Assembly (NCBI GenBank): GCA_023451415.1
Contig: JAEXZK010000232.1
Span: 1 to 6,182 of the forward strand
Length of the DNA: 6,182 bases
Reading direction: 5' to 3'
Origin: Bacillota bacterium
Lineage (GTDB): Bacteria > Bacillota > Clostridia > Oscillospirales > Ruminococcaceae
Shown in pieces: positions 1-5,563 of the stretch. The position numbers and the translations under genes are program-made. Numbering within the stretch: position 1 is the stretch's first letter; every line of letters begins with the position of its first letter. Under the pieces are notes generated by a model that saw only the letters and a program-made list of their open reading frames with translations, did no database searches and was not told the DNA's origin.

Positions 1-115
1 GGGTGTCCCCCATGTCGTCCAGCAGGTCCCAGAGCCTTTTGTCAAAGGTCTCCACCGGTCTGCTCTTTTTTCTCAGTATCTCGTCTCCGTCGGTGCGCAT
101 ATTGCGGATGGCCAT
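1..115 (-). CDS. def: Peptide deformylase, N-terminal 38 codons (partial, runs off the window)
   Basis: Peptide deformylase is a metalloenzyme that removes the formyl group from the initiator methionine of new proteins in the cytoplasm. Only the first 38 residues are visible: [20 protein letters not shown], followed by [15 protein letters not shown]. This matches the N-terminal strand and first helix of the family (pattern M-x-I-R-x-I/M...G-D-x-x-L...V...F-D...L-x-D-M). The metal-binding motifs lie beyond the window and cannot be checked. The ATG at 113-115 is preceded by AGGAGG (123-128) with 7 nt spacing, so this start is strong. An in-frame ATG at 197-199 with a closer GGAGG would add 28 unrelated-looking residues and is less likely. 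Position just after priA is the usual order in Bacillus and Clostridia, where def is often followed by fmt; that is outside the window. The identification rests on a short stretch plus context. Confidence 0.88.
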   Translation of the reverse strand, partial: MAIRNMRTDGDEILRKKSRPVETFDKRLWDLLDDMGDT

Positions 116-171
116 TTTTCTTCCTCCTAGTCTGTTACCAATTGATGTGCAGGGGATGATAGATCCTTTTG

Positions 172-205
172 GGGCGTCATGGCCCTGCCATGGCTCCATG
201 AGCCC
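172..205 (-). repeat. Nested inverted repeats in the def leader
   Basis: The region can fold in two mutually exclusive ways. One is a long stem: GGGC (172-175) plus TCATGG (177-182) pairs with CCATGA (196-201) plus GCCC (202-205), giving 10 base pairs with one bulged base and a 13-nt loop. The other is two short hairpins, CATGGC/GCCATG (178-183 with 187-192) and GGCTC/GAGCC (192-196 with 200-204), each with a 3-nt loop. No T-run follows on either strand, so it is not a simple terminator. The pairing is seen directly; any role in the def leader is inference. Confidence 0.5.
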
Positions 206-215
206 TCCGGCCGCC

Positions 216-238
216 CGTCTTTGCCCTGGGCAAAGACG
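216..238. repeat. 11-bp perfect inverted repeat around one central base
   Basis: CGTCTTTGCCC (216-226) and GGGCAAAGACG (228-238) are exact reverse complements around the base at 227. As RNA it would form a stable stem of 9 to 10 pairs with a small loop. It lies in the gap upstream of def and is not followed by a T-run on the minus strand. It could be a protein-binding palindrome, an RNA hairpin, or a dispersed intergenic repeat. The sequence alone does not decide this. Confidence 0.6.
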
Positions 239-281
239 ATGGCGGGAAGGGATGGTTTTTAATTTGCTGTTTGCGGTTTTT

Positions 282-315
282 TATAAAAGCCGCCTGCCCG
301 CCGGGGGACTGGCGG
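282..315 (-). terminator. Probable rho-independent terminator after priA
   Basis: On the transcript, CCGCC (315-311) can pair with GGCGG (294-290), with an inner CCC/GGG stem and a CCGGC loop separated by a small internal loop. The 3' arm is followed at once by CTTTTAT (289-283). It starts 61 nt after the priA stop codon. The T-run is short and interrupted and the stem is imperfect, so the call is moderate. It would end the yloC-to-priA transcript or lower expression of def. Confidence 0.4.
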
Positions 316-376
316 AGCCTCCGGGTGTCCCGCACGGGTCCTTTGGCTGTGGATGAGGGGCGCCCTCCGGGCAGGA

Positions 377-2812
377 TTAAAAATTGCAGTCATAGCTGGG
401 GTCCACAAAGATCCCCACCCCCTTGGGGGCCTCCCTGCCGCAGTCGGCCAGCAGGCCGGAAAGCAGCTCCCGGGTCCTGGCCCCCCGGACGGTCTTGAGG
501 AGCACCTTGTACCGGTACCGCCCCGCCACCCGGAGGATCATCCCTTCCGAAAGGCCCAGCAGCCGGGCGGGAAGATCGGGGTATCCCTCCCTCAGCCGCT
601 TCTCCAGCTCCTCCAGCACCCGCCGGGCCGTGGCCTGGGCGTCCCGCTGGCTCTCGGCGGTGACGCCGATGCAGTAGAGGGCGCAGAAGGGCGGGTACAG
701 GTGGAGCCTCCGGCTCTGTATCTCCTCCCGGAAAAAATCGTCGTACCGCTGGGCGGCCGCCGCCAGGAGGATGGGGTTCTCGGGGGTGTAGGTCTGGAGG
801 AAGGCCCGGCCCGGGAGCTTGTCCCGGCCGCTGCGGCCCACCACCTGGGTGATCAGGCTGAACACCCGCTCATAGCTGCGGAAGTCGTCGCTGTACAGGG
901 CCTGATCCAGCCCCAGGACCCCCACCAGGGTCACCACCGGGAAGTCCAGCCCCTTGGCCACCATTTGGGTGCCCACCATGATGTCGTACTTCCCCGCCCC
1001 AAAGTCGCTGAGATGCTGCTGGTGGGAAAACTTCCGCATGGTGGTGTCGGCGTCCATCCGCAGCACCCGCGCCTCCGGAAAGCGGCTGTGGAGCTCCTCC
1101 TCCACCTTCTGGGTGCCCAGGCCGCTGTACCGGATATACTCGCTGCCGCAGGCCGGACAGGCCTTGGGGATGGGCTGGCTGTAGCCGCAGTAGTGGCACA
1201 TCAGGCGGCCGTTGGCAGCGTGGTACTTGAGGGCGATGGAGCAGTGGGGGCACTGGACCGGCGTGTGGCAGCTCATACAGAGGGCCTGGGTGCTGTGGCC
1301 CCGGCGGTTCATCAGCAGGATGGTCTGCTCCCCCCGTTCCAGGTTGAGCAGGATCTCCTCGCAAAGCTGCTGGGAAAGGCCCTCCGCCTCCTGCACCTGC
1401 CCTCCCATATCCAGGATGGTGACGTCGGGGAGGCGCGCCGCCCCGTACCGCTCCCGGAGGGTGACCAGGGCGTAATCCCCCCGCTTGGCATGATAGTAGC
1501 TTTCCACCGACGGGGTGGCGGAGGCCAGCAGGGTGAGGCCCCCGTTGTATTTCATCCGCGCCCTGGCCGCGTCTCTGGCGTCAAAGCGGGGAGAATTCTC
1601 GGATTTGTAGGTGTGCTCCTGCTCCTCGTCAATGACGATGAGCCCCAGGTCCGGCACGGGGGCAAACACCGCCGAACGGGTGCCCACCACCACGTCGGCC
1701 AGCCCCCGGCTCACACGCTTCCACTCGTCCAGCCGCTCCGCCATGGAGAGGCCGCTGTGGAGCACCGCCACCCGCTTGCCGTAGAGGCCCTGGAACTTAC
1801 GGATGGTCTGGGGTGTGAGGGAGATCTCCGGCACCAGGACGATGGCCCGGCGGCCGTGGGCGAGGACCCGGTCGATGAGGTCCAGGAACACCTGGGTCTT
1901 GCCGCTGCCGGTGCCGCCGTACAGGAGGGCCGTGCCGCCGTCGTTCTGCCGCCACCGGGCGTAGAGGGCGTCCGCCGCCGCCTGCTGCTCCGGGGACAGG
2001 GCCGCCCGTTCTTCCCGGGGAGGGCGGGTGCCGGCATAGGGGTCGCGGTAGGTCTCCTCCTGGTAATACTGGGCGGCCCCGCAGGCCGTCAGCTTGTCCA
2101 CCACCCCTTTGGTGACCCCGGCAAAGTAGCATACCTCCTTTACCGAGGCGGGTCCCGCGCGGTCCAGCAGCTGGGCCGCTTCCCGCTGCTTGGGGGTGAG
2201 CTTGTACTTTTCCCAGTCCTCCGTCAGGCGGACCATCAGCAGCTTCTGGTCCTGGACCCGGCGGCGCACCTCCTCCTCCCCGGCGATGAGGCCCCGCTGC
2301 TCCAGGCCGCTGAGGAGCGGGGCCAGCTGCTCCCGCTCCAGGCCCATGGCCTCGGCCAGCTCCTCCTCTCCGGCGGGAGTCTTACGCCCCCGCAGCGCCT
2401 CCAGCAGGCGGGCCTCCTCGGGGGGCAGCTCCTCGGGGCTGTATTCCACGCCCCGGCGCAGGACGTAAGCCATCCGCACCCGCTGGCCGTAGCCTGCGGG
2501 CACCAGGACGCCCAGGGCGTCGATCCAGGTGCAGTAGGTGGTCTCCTTGAGCCACCGCAGGAGCATCAGCAGCTCATGGGTGAGGATGGGCTGAGGGTCG
2601 GTGGCCCGCAGGACTTCTTTCAGTGGCTTTTCCGGGTCCTGGGGGGCCGGAGCTGTCTCCACCGTAAGGCCGATCCGCTGGCGGCCCCGTCCAAAAGGCA
2701 CCGCCACCCGCATCCCCGGCCTCAGGTCCATGCCGGGGGGGATGGCGTAGTCGTACAGTTTATCAAAATGATAGGCGGCGTTTTCCACCGCGACCTTAGC
2801 GATTTTGTCCAC
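377..2812 (-). CDS. priA: Primosomal protein N' (replication restart helicase PriA)
   Basis: PriA is a 3'-to-5' superfamily 2 DNA helicase that recognises stalled forks and D-loops and reloads the replicative helicase. The 811 residues fit the Firmicutes form (about 800). Visible parts: an N-terminal 3'-DNA-end-binding domain (about 1-105, with Y-D-Y-A-I-P and V-P-F-G-R); winged-helix-like segments (about 125-265); the ATPase core with Walker A GGTGSGKT (299-306), VPEISLT (327-333), HSG (352-354), motif II DEEQEH (395-400) and SATPS (431-435); eight zinc-binding cysteines (512, 515, 521, 524, 539, 542, 552, 555); GTQMVAKGLDF (614-624) and QVVGRSGR (656-663); then the C-terminal domain. The start is GTG (2810-2812) with AGGAGG (2818-2823) 5 nt upstream; the next Met is residue 28, inside the conserved domain. 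Motif II reads DEEQ rather than the DEEH of E. coli. It lies 128 nt after coaBC. The gene appears intact. Confidence 0.97.
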   Translation of the reverse strand: MDKIAKVAVENAAYHFDKLYDYAIPPGMDLRPGMRVAVPFGRGRQRIGLTVETAPAPQDPEKPLKEVLRATDPQPILTHELLMLLRWLKETTYCTWIDALGVLVPAGYGQRVRMAYVLRRGVEYSPEELPPEEARLLEALRGRKTPAGEEELAEAMGLEREQLAPLLSGLEQRGLIAGEEEVRRRVQDQKLLMVRLTEDWEKYKLTPKQREAAQLLDRAGPASVKEVCYFAGVTKGVVDKLTACGAAQYYQEETYRDPYAGTRPPREERAALSPEQQAAADALYARWRQNDGGTALLYGGTGSGKTQVFLDLIDRVLAHGRRAIVLVPEISLTPQTIRKFQGLYGKRVAVLHSGLSMAERLDEWKRVSRGLADVVVGTRSAVFAPVPDLGLIVIDEEQEHTYKSENSPRFDARDAARARMKYNGGLTLLASATPSVESYYHAKRGDYALVTLRERYGAARLPDVTILDMGGQVQEAEGLSQQLCEEILLNLERGEQTILLMNRRGHSTQALCMSCHTPVQCPHCSIALKYHAANGRLMCHYCGYSQPIPKACPACGSEYIRYSGLGTQKVEEELHSRFPEARVLRMDADTTMRKFSHQQHLSDFGAGKYDIMVGTQMVAKGLDFPVVTLVGVLGLDQALYSDDFRSYERVFSLITQVVGRSGRDKLPGRAFLQTYTPENPILLAAAAQRYDDFFREEIQSRRLHLYPPFCALYCIGVTAESQRDAQATARRVLEELEKRLREGYPDLPARLLGLSEGMILRVAGRYRYKVLLKTVRGARTRELLSGLLADCGREAPKGVGIFVDPSYDCNF

Positions 2813-2940
2813 GCCGCCCTCCTGTCCGCCGGTTCCAGCATCAGTTTCTGTTTGCGCTTTTTTTGGGGGGAAGAGCTAAGCAAAAAGCCGGAGCAGGACG
2901 ACGCGGGCCGTCCCGTGGGCGGCCTGACGCGGCCGGCAGC
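2813..2940 (-). other. coaBC-priA spacer with a weak hairpin
   Basis: This is the largest gap inside the main gene cluster. On the transcript CGGGACG (2915-2909) can pair with CGTCCTG (2900-2894), 7 pairs including one G-U, around an 8-nt loop. A run of five T (2886-2882) follows after 7 further bases. That is too far for a good intrinsic terminator. A C6A7 tract (2870-2858) lies between this hairpin and the priA ribosome-binding site. The spacer may lower read-through or simply be neutral; no promoter was clear. Confidence 0.35.
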
Positions 2941-4149
2941 CTATGCCTTTCCGGTTTTGCTCTCCAAAATGGCCGCGGCCTCAGTGAGCACCCGGTACCC
3001 CGTCTCATACTTGGAGAGCAGGGGCAGCTCCCGGGTCCCGCCGGGGGTGAGGAGGGTGACAAGGTTGGTCTCCCCTCCAAAGCCCGCACCGGGGGTCCGC
3101 AGGCTGTTAGCCACGATCATGTCGGCGTTCTTGCCTTCCAGCTTTTTCCGGGCGTTTTCCAGCAGGTCCCGGGTCTCCATGGCAAAGCCCACGGACACCT
3201 GTCCCAGCCCTTTGTGCTCCCCGATCCAGGCCAGTATATCCCGGGTGCGGCCCAGCTCCAGGGAAAGGCCCTCCCCGGATTTCTTGATTTTTTCCCCGCT
3301 GAACCGGGCGGGGGTGTAATCCGCCACCGCCGCGGCCTTGACGATGATATCCGCCCCGGCGGCCCGGCCGCTGACGGCTTGGAACATCTCCTCCGCCGAG
3401 GTGACCGGCACCACCTCCACCCCCGCCGGGGGGCGGAGCGCCGTGGGCCCGGAGATCAGGGTGACCTTGGCCCCCCGGTTCCGGGCGGCCCGGGCGATCT
3501 CATAGCCCATCCTACCGGTGGAATGGTTGGTCAGGTACCGCACCGGGTCCAAAGCCTCCTGGGTGGGCCCCGCCGTCACCAGGACGGTGCGCCCCGCCAG
3601 GTCCTGAGGGGTCACCAGGGGCTCCAGAGCCTCCAGGATCTCCTCCGGCTCGGCCATCCGGCCCTTGCCCTGGTCGCCGCAGGCCAGACGTCCGCAGCCG
3701 GGCTCCACCAGCAGCACTCCCCGCCGGCGCAGGGTCTCCAGGTTCTCCTGAGTAGCGGGGTTTTCCCACATGCCGGTGTTCATCGCCGGGGCCGCCGCCT
3801 TGGGGCAGCGGGCGGCCAGGAGGGTGGTGGTGAGCATATCGTCGGCCAGGCCCCAGGCCATCTTGGCAAGGACGTTGGCGGTGGCGGGGGCCACCACAAA
3901 GAGGTCTGCCTTCTGGGCAAGGGAAACATGCTCCACCTCGTAATGGTCCACCCGCCGGAAGGTGTCCACCGACACCTGGCGCTTTGTCAGGGTGGAAAAG
4001 GTAAGCGGGGCCACAAATTGGGTGGCGTTCCGGGTCATGATAACATCCACGCCGGCCCCGGCCTTGACCAGGGCGCTGACCAGGGCGGCCGCCTTGTAGG
4101 CTGCAATGCCCCCGGTGACGCCCACGACGATATTTTTGCCTTCAAACAT
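2941..4149 (-). CDS. coaBC: Bifunctional phosphopantothenoylcysteine decarboxylase / phosphopantothenate-cysteine ligase
   Basis: CoaBC (Dfp) performs two steps of coenzyme A synthesis: CTP-dependent joining of 4'-phosphopantothenate to cysteine (CoaB), then FMN-dependent decarboxylation to 4'-phosphopantetheine (CoaC). The 402 residues match the usual length. The CoaC half (about 1-185) shows VGVTGGIAAYK (9-19), the catalytic His of E-H-V-S-L (His74, His75 in E. coli), APATAN (87-92), the substrate motif PAMN (121-124) and ACGDQGKGRM (156-165) with the active-site Cys157. The CoaB half (about 186-402) shows VTAGPTQE (191-198), DPVRYLTNHSTGRMG (201-215), AAAVADYTP (272-280) and the KIKK lysines (287-290). 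The ATG at 4147-4149 has AGGAGG (4157-4162) 7 nt upstream. It begins 32 nt after rpoZ, consistent with co-transcription. No key residue looks missing. Confidence 0.98.
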   Translation of the reverse strand: MFEGKNIVVGVTGGIAAYKAAALVSALVKAGAGVDVIMTRNATQFVAPLTFSTLTKRQVSVDTFRRVDHYEVEHVSLAQKADLFVVAPATANVLAKMAWGLADDMLTTTLLAARCPKAAAPAMNTGMWENPATQENLETLRRRGVLLVEPGCGRLACGDQGKGRMAEPEEILEALEPLVTPQDLAGRTVLVTAGPTQEALDPVRYLTNHSTGRMGYEIARAARNRGAKVTLISGPTALRPPAGVEVVPVTSAEEMFQAVSGRAAGADIIVKAAAVADYTPARFSGEKIKKSGEGLSLELGRTRDILAWIGEHKGLGQVSVGFAMETRDLLENARKKLEGKNADMIVANSLRTPGAGFGGETNLVTLLTPGGTRELPLLSKYETGYRVLTEAAAILESKTGKA

Positions 4150-4181
4150 GGCTTACCCTCCTCCTGCCGCCGCGGGACGGG

Positions 4182-4433
4182 TCACTCGTCTTCCCGCTTC
4201 TCCATGGTGATGTCCTGGTCGGCCAGCTTTTCCTCGCCGCTGGCGAACATCTGCACCGCCAGGGTGACGGGCTTCTCCTCCAGGGTGATCTTTTCTTCCT
4301 CGGCCTCGGCGGCAATCTCCCGGGCCTTCCGGGCCACGGCCACCACAAATTCATAATAGCTCTCGCCGGGCTTGAGTATCTGGGACATGGCGGGGCGGAG
4401 CATGGTGTGCTCTCCTCTTTCTTCAGTAGGCAT
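4182..4433 (-). CDS. rpoZ: DNA-directed RNA polymerase omega subunit
   Basis: Omega is the small RNA polymerase subunit that binds beta' and helps core assembly. The protein is 83 residues from the first ATG (4431-4433) or 73 from an internal ATG (4401-4403). The internal start gives MLRPAMSQILKPGESYYEF, which fits the usual M-L-x-P-x-M/I start of Firmicutes omega. The helix YYEFVVAVARKAREIA and the later KPVTLAVQMFASGE fit the family core. Both ATGs have a GAGGAG ribosome-binding site: 4441-4446 (7 nt) and 4412-4417 (8 nt). The coordinates give the longer form; the ten extra residues, MPTEERGEHT, have no family support that I recognise and partly consist of the second ribosome-binding site. 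Position between gmk and coaBC is the standard Firmicutes order and strengthens the call for this short, poorly conserved protein. Confidence 0.92.
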   Translation of the reverse strand: MPTEERGEHTMLRPAMSQILKPGESYYEFVVAVARKAREIAAEAEEEKITLEEKPVTLAVQMFASGEEKLADQDITMEKREDE

Positions 4434-4446
4434 ATTGATTCTCCTC
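4412..4446 (-). promoter_or_regulatory. Two tandem ribosome-binding sites for rpoZ
   Basis: GAGGAG occurs at 4441-4446, 7 nt before the ATG at 4431-4433, and again at 4412-4417, 8 nt before the in-frame ATG at 4401-4403. Both have good spacing, so either or both starts could be used. Family alignment favours the inner one; the A+T-rich gap just upstream of the outer one looks like a normal leader. Confidence 0.7.
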
Positions 4447-4490
4447 GTTTCTGCAATATTACAAATTCAGTTTTGACCTCTCCCGGAGCC

Positions 4491-5102
4491 TTATGCCTGG
4501 GAGAGTATCTCCTGGATGAACTCCTGGTTAAATTTCTTGCTGCACCGGGCGGACTCGATGATGTAGCCCAGCCGGTCGGCGGCGTCGGACACCACATCGT
4601 TGACCACGATATAGTCGTAGTCCGGAGCCATGGCCACCTCCACCCGGGCGGTCTGGAGCCTGGCCCGGATCTGCTGGTCGCTTTCGGTGCCGCGGCCCGT
4701 CAGCCTCCGCCGCAGCTCCTCAAAGGTGGGGGGCATGACGAAGATGCTCAGGGCGTCGGGGAACTTGGCCCGCACCTGCTGGGCGCCTTTGACCTCGATC
4801 TCCAGGATAACGTCGTTGCCCCGCTCCAGCTCCCGGCGTATGGGGGCGGTGGGGGAGCCGTAGTAGTTGCCGTTGTACTCGGTGTACTCGATAACCTCCC
4901 CTTGGGCGATCATCTCCTCAAAGGCCTCCCGGGTGACGAAGTGATAGTGGACGCCGTCCACCTCCCCCGGACGGGGGCTGCGGGTGGTGGCGGAGATGGA
5001 GTAGACCGTCTGGGGCCTGCGGCTGAGGTACTCCGCCAGAATGGTGCCCTTGCCGGCCCCGGATGGCCCGGAAAAGACCACCAAAATTCCTTTTTTACTC
5101 AT
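4491..5102 (-). CDS. gmk: Guanylate kinase
   Basis: Guanylate kinase phosphorylates GMP to GDP with ATP in the cytoplasm, for GTP/dGTP supply and GMP recycling. The 203-residue protein has the usual length. It shows the P-loop [10 protein letters not shown] (11-20), the GMP-binding set Ser37, Arg41 and Tyr53 within [11 protein letters not shown], Glu72 and Tyr81 in [12 protein letters not shown] (72-83), [13 protein letters not shown] in the core, and the lid segment [11 protein letters not shown] with further arginines. I chose ATG 5100-5102 ([10 protein letters not shown]) because it fits the family start; an in-frame ATG at 5130-5132 adds ten residues, lacks a ribosome-binding site and lies deeper inside remA. 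The start overlaps the remA stop by 8 nt, and the only clear AGGAGG (5115-5120) lies 12 nt upstream within remA, so translation is probably coupled to remA. rpoZ follows after 57 nt. Confidence 0.98.
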   Translation of the reverse strand: MSKKGILVVFSGPSGAGKGTILAEYLSRRPQTVYSISATTRSPRPGEVDGVHYHFVTREAFEEMIAQGEVIEYTEYNGNYYGSPTAPIRRELERGNDVILEIEVKGAQQVRAKFPDALSIFVMPPTFEELRRRLTGRGTESDQQIRARLQTARVEVAMAPDYDYIVVNDVVSDAADRLGYIIESARCSKKFNQEFIQEILSQA

Positions 5103-5364
5103 CCTCGTCCAGTTCCTCCTCGTCGTCTTCATAGTCCACGATGCGGTTGGCCACCGTCTCCGGCTGGACCGCGGAAAGGATCACATGGTCGGAATCGGTG
5201 ATGATGACCGCCCGGGTCCGCCGCCCATAGGTGGCGTCGATGAGGCGGCCGCTCTCCCGGGCGTCCTGGATGATCCGCTTGATAGGGGCCGACTCCGGGC
5301 TGACGATGGCCACCAGGCGGCCCGCCGACACCATGTTGCCAAAGCCGATGTTAATCAGTTTCAC
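5095..5364 (-). CDS. remA: DNA-binding regulatory protein RemA (DUF370 family)
   Basis: In Bacillus subtilis RemA is a DNA-binding activator of extracellular matrix and osmoprotection genes and assembles into rings. Its role in Clostridia is not established here. The 89-residue protein has the near-invariant family sequence: K-L-I-N-I-G-F-G-N at the start, then [11 protein letters not shown] (20-30), [13 protein letters not shown] (41-53) and [15 protein letters not shown] (58-72). Arg16, Arg48 and Arg49 correspond to DNA-binding arginines (18, 50, 51) of the Bacillus protein. The frame is open further upstream, but conservation and GGGAGG (5372-5377, 7 nt away) fix the GTG at 5362-5364 as the start. 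It lies between yloC and gmk as in Bacillus, overlapping the upstream mini-gene by 14 nt and gmk by 8 nt. The C-terminus is a strongly acidic tail, [13 protein letters not shown]. Confidence 0.96.
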   Translation of the reverse strand: MKLINIGFGNMVSAGRLVAIVSPESAPIKRIIQDARESGRLIDATYGRRTRAVIITDSDHVILSAVQPETVANRIVDYEDDEEELDEDE

Positions 5365-5545
5365 GGTTTTTCCTCCCTTTCCGCGCCCGGCGGCAGCAGC
5401 AGTGGAAAACCAGGGCCCCCAGCGCCGCGGCTCCCAGGATGGCCGGGAGCCAGAGGCCGGGGCCCGGCCTCCCCGCCAAAAAGATCGCCGTGGGGCCGTC
5501 CGCCCCGCCAATAATGCCGATGCTTGCGGCTGTGCTGATATTCAT
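5351..5545 (-). CDS. Small membrane protein with an OadB-like [13 protein letters not shown] motif
   Basis: This 64-residue protein of unknown function has three parts. Residues 1-24 carry [13 protein letters not shown] (10-22), a signature of the beta subunit of sodium-pumping decarboxylases (OadB/GcdB/MmdB), where it forms part of the sodium site; Asp16 probably corresponds to the essential Asp203 of Klebsiella OadB. Residues 31-48, [18 protein letters not shown], look like a membrane helix. Residues 49-64 are Cys-Cys-Cys plus a basic tail ([10 protein letters not shown]), suggesting a cytoplasmic C-terminus. OadB itself is over 350 residues with many helices, so this cannot be a working pump subunit alone. 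The ATG at 5543-5545 has a purine-rich GGGAAGGGA (5553-5561) upstream. It starts 18 nt after yloC, and its stop lies 14 nt inside remA. Automatic pipelines may name it a decarboxylase beta subunit; I treat that as motif sharing only. A remnant gene is possible, but the intact frame and operon fit argue for a real gene. Confidence 0.75.
   Translation of the reverse strand: MNISTAASIGIIGGADGPTAIFLAGRPGPGLWLPAILGAAALGALVFHCCCRRARKGRKNRETD
5372..5377 (-). promoter_or_regulatory. Ribosome-binding site that sets the remA GTG start
   Basis: GGGAGG on the transcript lies 7 nt before the GTG at 5362-5364. No ATG lies at the conserved N-terminus, so this site together with family conservation decides the start. 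It lies within the coding sequence of the upstream mini-protein, so the basic tail of that protein is partly encoded by the remA translation signal. Confidence 0.8.
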
Positions 5546-5563
5546 AGGTCTGTCCCTTCCCGG

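Larger units (their letters stand above)
116..376 (-). other. priA-def intergenic region and def leader
   Basis: This 261-nt gap is the longest gene-free stretch in the window. Read in the direction of transcription it holds a G+C-rich hairpin followed by CTTTTAT (282-315, probable terminator), an A+T-rich patch (about 252-288), a near-perfect palindrome (216-238), a nest of overlapping inverted repeats (172-205), and the ribosome-binding site of def (123-128). The A+T-rich patch could hold a def promoter, but I see no convincing -35/-10 pair. No tRNA, known riboswitch or separate convincing small gene was recognised. Confidence 0.6.

Noticed and set aside
353..3319. Very long plus-strand open frame of 988 codons opposite priA and part of coaBC
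   Set aside because: It is antisense to two clearly conserved genes. Its translation is low-complexity, rich in Gly, Leu, His, Pro and Gln, with no recognised domain, as expected where G+C-rich codons leave few stops on the opposite strand.
2863..4356. Plus-strand open frame of 497 codons opposite coaBC and rpoZ
   Set aside because: Same antisense effect; no domain, no good ribosome-binding site, and it runs across two conserved minus-strand genes.
4434..4490. Possible internal promoter in the A+T-rich gmk-rpoZ gap (TGTAAT/TAATAT on the minus strand)
   Set aside because: No acceptable -35 hexamer at 16-18 nt spacing; the A+T richness alone is not enough.
5103..5132. Upstream in-frame ATG that would extend Gmk by ten residues
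   Set aside because: No ribosome-binding site before it, and the extra residues do not fit the family; the start at 5100-5102 does.
4407..5201. Plus-strand open frame of 264 codons opposite gmk
   Set aside because: Composition-driven shadow of gmk and the end of remA, with no recognisable protein family.
5365..5511. N-terminal extension of RemA to 138 residues
   Set aside because: It is the mini-protein gene read in another frame. RemA conservation begins exactly at the GTG with its own ribosome-binding site.
5351..5545. Calling the mini-gene a true oxaloacetate decarboxylase beta subunit
   Set aside because: It has one loop motif and one clear helix, far short of the many-helix family, and no alpha or gamma subunit gene is nearby in the window.
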